This document shows positions 24,901 through 36,900 of a DNA stretch of 64,000 nt, in pieces. The stretch comes from Mycteria americana (taxonomy: Eukaryota > Chordata > Aves > Ciconiiformes > Ciconiidae), in assembly GCF_035582795.1 (NCBI RefSeq), contig NC_134371.1:48587001-48651000 (forward strand), read 5' to 3'. Made by a program: the position numbers and the translations under genes. The notes beneath the pieces are model-generated. The model ran no database searches. It saw only the letters and a list, made by a program, of their open reading frames with translations, and had not been told where the DNA came from. Numbering within the stretch: the stretch's first letter is position 1; every line of letters begins with the position of its first letter.

Positions 24901-27900
24901 CATGAATCGAATTGAGACGAAGGCTACCAAAGGAAAACACTGCTCTCAAAAATCTGCCAGTCGTGCTGGTCACAGAGAGATCAGTGAAGAACTTCCTACG
25001 GAACATCTGGTTTGCTTACCTGGCCGTAAGAACTGCTGCTGCCCGAGTAACTTGCCCCACCCTAAGACAAGAACACCATTTGGCTACTTCCCTTTTGTAA
25101 GGGATCCAGCCTGCCTTAGGAAAAGCAAGCAACTACATCCTAAAGCTGTGCAGGGCAGTCTGAAGAGCCCGGGCTTCCTCCTGGCCCTCACAAAGATGCT
25201 GACTGCGATGATTTCACATGCTGGGATTCCCAATAAATGAGTAGCACATGGATAAATGGTGAGTGTGAGAATACACACTTTCAGAGAAAATGCCCTTTAA
25301 AGTTCAAATTCTGAGTGATTGCTAAGTGCTTTTGCAGTGCCACAGCACTCCACTTTCTCAAATGCTGTATTCCGACTGGTGACTGACTGATGCTTACCTG
25401 GCCATAGGAACTGCCACCTTGAGGCTGGTAGGCCTGTAAGAAAGGCAAGAACTCATTTGTAAACAAAGCTGTAGTCTTAGCACAGCTGTGACAGAAAAGC
25501 CCATTTCCACCACAAGTTCCTCTGTACTATGTTCTTTTTCCTTCATGGTAATTCAGTGGTACGAACAAAATCAGGGACCACTCAGCAACACCAAGAAGGG
25601 AAAACCCAACCAAACCCCACAGTCCATTTACAAGGCAGGCCCTGACAGAAAAGCTCAATACCTTTCAGCAAAAAAGTCTCACCTGGCCATAGGACTGGCT
25701 GCCTTGGGAACCCTTTAAAAAAAGAGAATTACCACCTTGACAAGGAGGCTTCTATAAAGAGCATAATGTTTATGGAAATACACAGCTGCACAAGGGTTTC
25801 CCAAAAAGGCTCTTCCTGAGCCAAAGGAGACAGAGCAGTAGGCTAACATCTGTGCAGCAGCTTGTCCTATTCTCAGCAAAAGCCATGAATCGAATTGAGA
25901 CGAAGGCTACCAAAGGAAAACACTGCTCTCAAAAATCTGCCAGTCGTGCTGGTCACAGAGAGATCAGTGAAGAACTTCCTACAGAACATCTGGTTTGCTT
26001 ACCTGGCCGTAAGAACTGCCGCTGCCCGAGTAACTTGGCCTACCCTAAGATGAGAACACCATTTGGTTACTTCCCTTTTGTAAGGGATCCAGCCTGCATT
26101 AGGAAAAGCAAGCAACTACATCCTACATCTTTTTTTTCCCCAAAGAGGAGGAAGTCTGAAGAGCCTTCATACTTGAGTTCATAGTGTGAATATTCTCATG
26201 TGTTACTCTGCAACAATTTATGTTATCATCATGTTAGTATTCGTTAAATTCACACAGTTGTTTTTCACACAAGTAGCTTTATCTGCATGGCTTTAAGTAA
26301 GGCCGAAAGACGTTTCACATAGGTCCGCAGTTATGATTCTCCATCGTTCTTGATATGGATAAGCAACTATCGTTCACAACTTTTGGAAATTTGAGATCTA
26401 ATATACAGGCAGTCTGAATCTACCAGTATGGGATTTATGGTGTGATACTGAGGCTAGAATCACTTCCTCTCAGTGCCATGACTTTTATGCACCTTTTAGA
26501 GGACACATTGAGTGGAATACAGTCATTTCACTTCAACCAATGACACATGGAAATACATTATGAGCATTCAAAACAAATATATTTGAACACCAATACCAGA
26601 TGACAATTTTATGAACAAAAATCAGAGAAACAGAAATATCTGCACCCTGTGAAATACATTTAAAAATTTAGGAAATAATTTATTTCCAAGTTGTGCTGGC
26701 CCTGTTTCATGAAGTCTACAGCAATATTTCTAGTCCCTTTTAAGTTCACTTACCTGAACGTAAATAGTGCTGCTGCTGCTTTGCTGTCTTTGTCCAGACT
26801 ACACAGAAACAAAAAAAATGGTTATTTATTTTTAAGAGGAATTGCTTACATACTAAGACATTTCAAGAAACAACTCTATCCTTATATCTACTACAGTTTG
26901 AAAGCCAGAAAGAGCTCCTTATGCTATTTCCTACTTTATTTATGCCACCTCCATGCTCTACAATGTTCAATACTTCAGTATATAAAGATCCTTCACAAAT
27001 AAAGTGCTAAAAGTATTTATACATCTTGATGTCATTTTCTTAACAAAAATTCATTATATAATACATTGTTGTGTTATATTGTGGTATTTCAATTGAGTTT
27101 AAATAATTCTGCCCTTCAAATGCATCACACAAATTGCCATTAAACTTGTATCCATTTATATTCGTATTATTACTGATTTTTTCATGAATAAGCACAATAA
27201 ACTTTTGACAAAGGCTTTGTCAAAACACAAACTGGAAAAGCCACAGTTACAATTTAACCAAAGGAAAAGCCACTGCAGAAAATCTTTCTATTCCCATGAA
27301 GTACATGGATTATGAGAGCAATCAAATATTCTTCAGTTTTATTTATATACACACATTGAAAATATTTAACCTGTGTAATCAAAACACTACACATTTAAAT
27401 TCAGAAATAAAATAACAAGGAAATCTTATTCATTACTCTGCCAGCATTCATCACTATTTCTGGAAGAACCTAATGCTATAATGTAATGATTTTCAAAAGA
27501 CAAATTTCAGCTGGAGTAACCTGCTACCAATCCTTCAATGAAAGCGAGAATTTGTTGTCACAGTCTGAAGGACTATCATATGCAGGAAGGAAAGCCTAAA
27601 CTGTGAAGAGTGGCAGGTAGGTTAAAATTGCAAGGGACCCAGAAAAAATATGCCTGAGTGATATCCATTATACTTTACAAACATGCTCTTAATTAGATTG
27701 GATTGTTATCAACTTTCCAAGTGCCTGGTTATCAAGAAGCAATGTTATAAATACAACAGCAAACAAAAGTTCACCTAAGCACTAACTAGCAGGGTTTTAA
27801 AAAAAATGTAATGCTGAACTAGTTGTTTCCATTAAAAAATTAGACTGTTTAAATGAACATGGAACTGTGCAGGTTATGATTTATGCATCTTTGATTTAAT

Positions 27901-30900
27901 GTCGAATAACATTCAAGCCTAAATTCCACAATTCCATCCACCTTCCTGAGCAGATTGAGATGGTTGAATTTTGCAAATTTTGAGAGCACTATAGAATTAG
28001 CATACAGAGGTTTTCATATTTTATGACTGTAGAAAATAGCTGCAATGGTCTTTAATCAGCAACTAAGTAGGATATCCACTTTGCTGTAACCACAGAAATG
28101 CCCTACTCCACCACTGTAGTTTGTGGATATCTAAGATATCCATAAGTTATCTGTATTCATTTATTCCCAAAAAGATGAATTATTATTTAGTTTACTGAGA
28201 CAGGGCTTCAGTTAAAACTCAAGTATAATGGAGAAAGAATGTCTACCTGTGTTATGATCCTAGTAGCAGAACTTCCCAAACTCTGAAAAAAAACCAAAAA
28301 CAAAAAAACCCAACAGAGAACATTTAATTTGACTTGTTTAAATGCAATGCAGTTAAACAGAAAATACCAAGTTTTACTATTTTGCTTGGGAGAATAAAGG
28401 GAAAGGTCATACGTGTGATGTACCGAGTATCAAATTCTTATCACCCAGCATTAAACTACTGTATCCTCAGCTCTGACAGTTTGGGGAGGCAGCCTGACCC
28501 TACTAAGTAATTTTCTACACTTGCATCTGCTTCTGTTACAGCTTATGTGGAGAGCAGCTATGAGGAGTACAGGCTATGCCCTTTTTGCACTCCCAGTCAG
28601 CTCGGCTTTTCCAAATGTGGTGAGTGAAGCTAAGACATCGTCATTCCTCCAACGTGTCTCACTGTCACCTGCACTGGACATATATCACCACACATACGAA
28701 TTCAATTCCTGATCCAGTCATTTGTTTGCTGAATTTTGGGGCATGAGGGACAAATGTAGAAGGGTAGCAGGCACCATCCTGAGGCAACTGGTTTCATCCC
28801 GTAAGAACTATATTACTATTATAAAAATCATAAGAAAAAAGTATGCTTACCTGGGGGTAGGTATGACGCTGCAAATGAAGCAAAACAATCTTTAATTATT
28901 TTGCACAAAGGGTTGTCCAAAGAGAATATTGCAGCAGAAAGAGGGCCCTGTCTTTTGGATGCAATACACAATCAAATGTGAAAGAAGATATGGAAAGGAT
29001 AGCATAGAACAAATGCATCTTAATCTTCATTCAGGTCAGAACAACATGTTTGATTAGAAACTAGACATCAGAAAAACATATATATCAAATGTTACGTCAT
29101 ACAAACTCACTTTAACCACCTTAAGGCTAAACTTACTCTTGACTGACTGTATGAGTTCCCAGTAAGCAAAGTGGAAATTTAATAGTTTAAAAATGAGAAT
29201 GGAAATGAATTTACAAAGAAAATTGCAATAGAAATAGAAAATCAAAACTATTCAGGAACACAGAGGCTGTATGCATTGAGAGACCTGGAATCTGCAGCTA
29301 ATCCAATATCTCTGCAAGTACTAATAGCAATCATAGTACCACGAGATTTGTAGCTATCTTACTACTGGCTTTCCCGGAAGATAATTATGCACCTAGGTAA
29401 ACCCTGCCTGCCAAAGTGTTGTCTCCTTACACCAGGAATCTTTCTGACAAATTAAGCATGTAGATATTTGAAAGCTTTTTGAGTCAAAATTCTTAGCATT
29501 GTAGAGAAAAACTGCTTACCACAGGTGGAAAAGGGTCGCTGTTGGCAATGACCACTACCTATAGAGGAATCAGAGAAAGCTGTTTACTCATCATAGACTT
29601 GATTTAAATAGCTAAATATGTTAGGAAAATGAAGACTACTGCATTCTCTAAATTTACAAACTCTGATAATAATGCTATGGATTATCACTTTTATAAAATA
29701 CTATTTTTATAAAAATTTTTAATGCACATTACCAAGCAAAGAAGAATATATATGTATACATGGTTTACACAAGAGTATAAGGAGAGAAAATACTTGCTTC
29801 CAGTCACACAATGACTCAACGGTAGAGGCCGAAGCAGGATTTAATGTATTGTACCATATCCACTGGCCTATACTGTGTGTCCTTTTTGATCTTCAACTTT
29901 CTACCCCAAACTGGAAGATCAATTTCTTTTCTCTTTATTCAGTATTATGCTAAAAAAGGGCTTAATATTGAGTTCATTCAAACAAATTAAGCCAAATGCA
30001 ATAGTAGTATCTTCTGTTCAGGTTTTAATGTTTTCTAAGTAGAAGCTTTTTTGTCCCCCGCCTTTTTTTTTAAACTGAAAACAGCTTGTATTATCCAGTA
30101 GTGTAAAAAGGAAGAGGAGAGTTGGTGCTATCAGAAGTAAAGAATTCTGGTATAGAACAGGGAGAAATATTAAGTTTTTAAAACTAAGTTATTAAAAAAA
30201 TAATCTATCAGTATGTTTTGAATTCTTAAAACAATGGGAAACTAAAATGAAAAAAATATCTGTGAGGACATGAATGGGTACACTGTGTGTTTACTGAACA
30301 CACCATAGTATTAGCCCTGAGCTTCCTGGGGACTGAACTGAGAGGAAGAGTCCATGTAAATATTATAAGTCGAATTCAACAGTAATATAAATTCCATTGA
30401 TTTCACTTGCTTTGAGTCACACACATTCTCCAGCCCCATCTGAATAATAATTACATAATCTATATCCTTAACAGTCCTAATTACATCACAGTCACTATCC
30501 TAACTTTTTTAAAACAAATCTCCATAAACATGTATGAGATTTTATTTTATATACAGTTAAGTCAACTATCAACAAAAGCCATGACAGCACAGCTAGTTAG
30601 TATAAGGCATCTAAGAATCAAACTGATTCAAATCATATGAATCAATCTGGATTAAAACCTTGAAAAGTCTTAACTGGTAAAAGAAACTGTAGTACCACTG
30701 AAATAAAAGGAGTCATGTCAAGTTACAACTGTAAGAATTTTTTCCCTTTGAATTGAAAAGGAGTGCTTACCTTCTTACTGGAATCTGAACTGCTTGAAGG
30801 GACTGACTGTAAAGAATACAGAATCCATTTTCTGCTTAGGTAAATGTATGACAAATTAACTACAGCACTATTTTCCACAAGTATGTTATAGCTAACATCA

Positions 30901-33900
30901 TTTCCCTGAAGTACCAAACAAAATAAGATTCTGAAGAAAAATATTAATGTATTGGCAATTAATAAATGAACAACTGAAATAAATCAACTGGTTTAATGTT
31001 TTTCTACAAACCTCAATTATTGTGCTAGTTTTACACAGCACTGTACAGAAGCTGCAAATGTTTCATCTAACATCAAATTGGAAGTTTGTATATAATAAAA
31101 ATAATCTATCGGTAGGAAAAAAAACCCAAACTCTTCTACCTTCATCAAAAAAGAAACCAACCCAAACTCCAGAACCCACCCCCCCAAAACTAAAAAACCT
31201 ACCGTTGAAATATAAACCAGAATAAATGGGATGCACCATAAGAATATAAATGTTTTAAATGAAGCATAAACCAATGTGCAGTGAAGTTTTCCATTTCATC
31301 AACCCATGTGTACAACTGCATAGGCAAAAGCCACAAAAATACTTCTAATTCTTAGTAACTATCAAAGAAAGCACTGACTTTTGGAAAATAGTAATAAAAG
31401 TAACTGGTGCTCATTTACAGAATAAATATAGTTGAGTTTCTGTGCAAAACAGAAGTAAATAACTTCTAACAAAGCTGATACTACAACGTACACTAAACAT
31501 GTAACTCATCTGCTGAAGTTATTTCCAGATATGATTATTACTTAACCATTTGAAGACAGTCCTCCTTTTTCCCCTTCCATTAATTTTATTATTGTTTGGT
31601 AAAAGTTAGGCATAACTGCTTAGTTTCTGAATAGCTTAGGAAACTGAAATCACATTGGAAAGCACATAGTTACCTGGCCATAGGTAAGACCACTGCTGGA
31701 TAAGGATGCACTCTGAAATAAAAACATAAAGCATGTATTTATTTATATAATAATTTGTTAATTATATCTAGAAGACATCGCTTTTTTCCTTAGAGGATGT
31801 ACACTTCAAATAAAACTGATTTCATCTATACTTAAATAAATCTAGGGCAATAGTCAAGTATACTGAACTTGCTTAAAGGTAACTGAAATAAAAATTTTCC
31901 AGCATTCTACTATAGTCATAAGATTAGTGTTGCTCTATTACAACTACAGTTTACACTTACATATTAAACAGATATAAAATATATTTAATATTTAGGAATT
32001 AGTTATACTAATGATGTATTTAAAGTTAAGCATCTGATTAAGCAGTTTCTTGGCTAGGGTTTCAGTTCCTAACAGGCATTAGAGAGTGTGTTGTCTTTCT
32101 GATAGATTTTTTTACTTGCTTTCATGATTTTAAAAATGGAAAATATGTTAGATTTTAAAATAAATCTGTTTTCAGGTGAAAATGAAATAAATGAGATTGA
32201 CAATAGAAATTTCTCTACTAATTAAAGAATTATTGGATTAATACACAAAGATTGTTAAAAAACCCAAAGGATATTGCACAATATGCAATATCCAAAGACA
32301 ATTACTCTAACAGATAAAAAGCATTACGCAGTAAGAATTCTCACATTTTAGTAGGCTAACAAATTAAGTGTTTATAATAGATGATGACTAGACCCTATAA
32401 CATAAATGATTACACTTAGAGGAAGTGACAATGTAACACCTTTTAATTTTGGTTTTTAATCTCAGAATAATACCTCAGACTACCACCATTTTCCTTAATA
32501 TATTTAGGAAGAATAATACAGCTCTGCAGAAGAGAATCAAATGCAATTTGCAATAAAGAGATGAGTTAAGAAGCACAGTAGTAGACAATCAGTAAATACA
32601 CATATAACCAGCTTACATCTTTACAGGCATGTTGACTATATGCATCAGCAGCTCCTCCCTAAGAAAAAAATGAAACCAGTTATTTCTCTTCTATAATTGC
32701 TTAAGAAGAAAAGGCACACTTCAGACACCCTCAATTCTGACAGATCCTTATGTAGAGAATGTAAAGAATAGATGATAAGGAGAGTATTGTACTATCCACT
32801 ATTAGTGCATGAACACCCATGTGTGAACATAACAGCCAGGCTCTTTGTATATTAGCCCTTTGTATACATTATATATTGTATATTGTATACATTATATATG
32901 TATACAATATATATTATATACATTATACTTATAATATACATATACTTATATATAATATACTTATATACATATATAATATATGTGTATATATTATATACAT
33001 ATAATATACCTATACTTATATAATATACTTATAATGTAATATACTTAAATATACATTATACTTTGTATACATTATATATTAGCCCTTTGTATACATTAGC
33101 CCTTTGTATATTAGTGATTATCTAGTGGTTGTCAGGAAATATTTTAAAACAGACACTGTCAAGACACTATTTTAATAGAAGTAAATTATAAAGATATAAT
33201 ATAATGCTTGTAATTCAAACATATTATGTATGTAATATGTACATACACATATATGTAAAAATTAGGAAGCAGAAACTGGAAAGAAACAAAAATTACACCT
33301 TCCTGATTTACAGTCAATCAAATATAAAATATCAAGGTGCAGCATAAATAGTAATAGTTCATTTTTTAAAGTAAATCTCACTTGTTATTATTAACACAAT
33401 CAATTGTCTCCCCCCAAACGGTAATTTTGTTGTGCTTTGCAAAGACACAATACACGTTGTGATGAATTTTACATTTTACAAGTACTGATGACATGAATGT
33501 TTTACATTTTTTGAAACATTCTCCTTGTTGGTGCTGAGTCATCCCCATTTTTCTAGTTTGAAGTGGCAACTAAGAGTGCTTAGCAAAAGAACTACATGAC
33601 TAGCTTATTTTTGTTTACTTGCTATACTATGAAAACCAAGCAAAAACACCTGCCATTAACATAGAAAGAGTAAACTTGACTGGTTTGTTTACCTTTCAAT
33701 TTTTTTCTCATTTTTTTATATTGAGTAAATGTTTGAACATAGTAACTTAGAATTAAAAAAATAAAAATCTTATCTTGTAAATGCTGAAAGGAAACCAAAA
33801 TAGTTATATATATTTGACATAAAACTGCAAATATTTTTGTCCATACAATTAGTCACCATCTTGATAAAAATGCTTCAGCTAAGTTTTTGATCTATTCAGC

Positions 33901-36900
33901 ACCACATTAGAGCACTCTTGCATCTTTCACCTATTTCTGGATGACTGGCTTGACCTGTCTAGTATTCATAACTTCAGAAGTATCCCTGCTGTACGAAAGA
34001 ATGAAAAACTGAAATAGCCTTAGTTATTGTAGATATCTGTGTGATTACTTCTGAGAGGAGGAACAACTTAGAACATGCAGACCAATTCACACCAGTCTTG
34101 TCTGGGGCAGAAGGGGAGAATAAACAACCTGTATAATGAGTGTAATGTACGTGCAACAGATAACCCCTTCCAGTCCTTTTTTCATTATTCTACAATCTAT
34201 GTGTTTCTATTTAACTTTTTAATATTTCTGTTTGCCAACTACTTTATATCATTGAATAAATTGTAATATTCATCTTCGAGCTCTCTCCATTATTTTCTAT
34301 TTGCAACAGAAACTCCCACATGAACACTCATATAAATAATGCAATTGAAGGCTAGGAGTTACTATAAATGTAGTTATGTTGGGGACAAAAAAGTAAACAT
34401 AAGAAAAGTACTTACAGGGCCACATCCACTCTTGCTTATTGTGTAGACTACTCCACTCTGAGATAAAAACAGAAGTCAATTATTTCCATGTTTGGGGGGG
34501 GGGGGGCAGAAAGAAAAAAAAAAAAAAGCCCTGTTGTTTATGGTATGAAAAGTTGTGCAACTGACAATGTGTATATGAAAATATGAGATAAGCAAGTACA
34601 GAGGTTACCAGTTCACTGGCAACTGGCTGTAACAATTCTAATTTAGTATGAGACATTAGTCATCACCTGGATTTCATATAACTTTGTCCTTGGTCATGCA
34701 ACCTTTCAAAATGCACAAGTTGTTTTACTAAATGATCTATATTTTAGAAAAAACCCAACAACTTCAGGTAGTTACGTGACAAGATGAGAAACTCAACTCT
34801 TAGAAAAGGGTATGTATTATATATGAAAGAAATATAATGAAGAAAATCAGTTTTTAGTATATAAATCAAAATAATTGGCATTTCTCAGAGTCTGGTAATT
34901 CCACTTACAAGTAGTGAAGATTGAACAAATGGAATATTACCAGATAATTCACTAATAAATAGAATCACTAGTAAGTAGTAAGAAATATATACTTAAGAAG
35001 CTAAGTTCAAGAAACTGGAGACATACCAGAAAGCATCTGACAGTTCAAGTGCAAATAAGCACATTATGGTAGTGGAGATAACTAACTAAAAACCAAGTAT
35101 ACATTTCTGTGATTAAAGAAGTGAAAGTGATCAGTGAGAATGCAGACATACATACCCCAAAAGTTTTAAAAGGCTAACTAGACAGTGAAATCCCCAAATT
35201 TTCAACTGCAAATATAATCCAGTGTTAAAAGTGATACAGACGTTATACCGGGGCTTTAATAGATGCATGAATATCTGGTGAATTTTGGAGAAATTTTGCA
35301 AATTTTTGTGGCGAAGACAGTGAAACACAAGTATAATTAGTCCTTTTATTTTGATTATTAAAAAAAAAAGAAATAAGAAAAATGCCTAACAAATCAATTA
35401 ATAATAAGTACAGTCTCATTTTCATTATGCCAGATGTCTCTCAAACTATAAAACAAATGGTTTGTGACTGTGTTTGCATGCACATGTGCACACACCGGTA
35501 GGAATCCTCTAGGAAAATGGAAGGAATCTTTTTTTTTCCTCAAAAGGGTCAAGTTAATGCTTGATAAAAATGCTTAATGTGTGAAATAAATGAGAGGTGG
35601 TGAAGCATCTTGTAGGTAAGAATACTGACAGCAAGCTATTGAGTTCAACAGAGTGTATGTAGTTGAACCTAGTCCTAGGTTCTGAACATACAGTTTACTG
35701 GATTAATAACTCTGGCTTTCTGTTTTAACTAGCAGAGATGATATTTCAGTACAGTATTAAATCATCTCAGTACTCTGTAGTTACAGAATTTTAGTTGTTC
35801 AAGGTTACTAAAGGAAAACGTACAAATGCTGGAAGTTAGGACTCTTACCTGACTGCCTGAATAGCTGTTCTGAGAGGAACTGGAAGGTCCAACCTGTAAA
35901 GAAACCAAAATGCTATTTATTATTTTGCAGAAATTTGATTGTTATATAAATGATTTTCAGGAAAGAAAGATCTACTTGGTGGGAAAAGGAAGAACACACA
36001 AAGTAGTTTTCCGTGACTTCATTCCACCAACTGATACTATTAAAATTATTTCAGAGATCTTTAAAGCCAAATAATCAAAACTATACCAAAACAGCTGGTA
36101 TAAATAAACATAATTCTGCTGCTTGCACCCTTTTTTATCTGGCCTCGTACACTTGATGTCCATCATTGAGGAAGAGACCTACACTGTCAAGATCATTAAA
36201 AAGTAGATGAAAACTTTTTACTGATATGACTATGTAATCACTAGACACTACGAAATGTAGGGCATATTTGCTAGGAGGAAGGAAAGAAGAAAAAGAGCCT
36301 TCTTCACTGAGCTGAAAGTGATAGTTTTCAGAAAAAAAAATCAAATAGTTAAATTTTATATCTAGATCATGATTTGCAAAAAGGCAAGGTTTCAGAGCTG
36401 TTGAAATAAGTGATCTTGAAAAGCAAGCAAGCACTATGACTAAAAAGTGAAGACAGAAAAAAGAAAACTTCTATTAGAAAGTTACTCCAGATTAGATAGA
36501 GAGAACCTGTAGAAGGAAATAGTAACAAGGCTGACAACCATTTAGAAAGTTTGGGATTTTAATCAACCAAGGTAAATTGCCAAAAAGAAAAATAAATTGA
36601 GCAACAAGAGGGATAAAGGTGTGACTAGAAGCAGCTTTTGACTAGGTCTTGAGATCTTGGGCAATTAGCAGTATGTCAATGTATTTGGAGAAAGAATATT
36701 TACCATGATGCATCGGCCTTGTGTTGTGTAAGTCCCCCCACGCTGCAAGAAAGTACAGGTTCCAGTTACTGTTTATTGTCTGGTGTATAAATACCAAATT
36801 ATTTTAAACAGGAAATCAACTGAATTCACATTCATGGTGTGAGTGAAGAAGTGTTTCATTGCTTACAATACCTTACACATTGTAACAAACTGATCTGAGC

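Larger units (their letters stand above)
23374..26125 (-). repeat. Exon-triplet tandem array, copies 2-4 (983-bp period)
   Basis: Three consecutive units with matching exon positions 24037/25020/26003, 23717/24700/25683 and 23431/24415/25398. Copies differ at only a handful of bases over hundreds. Similarity stops near 26125, where copy 4 runs into unrelated sequence. Confidence 0.92.

Noticed and set aside
6890-26044. CRISPR-like interpretation of regularly spaced short repeats
   Set aside because: Spacing is irregular, units are exons with splice sites, and the genome is clearly avian.
35156-35173. 18-nt unit PFKTFG between AG and GT
   Set aside because: Weak acceptor, atypical peptide, no paralogue; expected by chance in this much intron.
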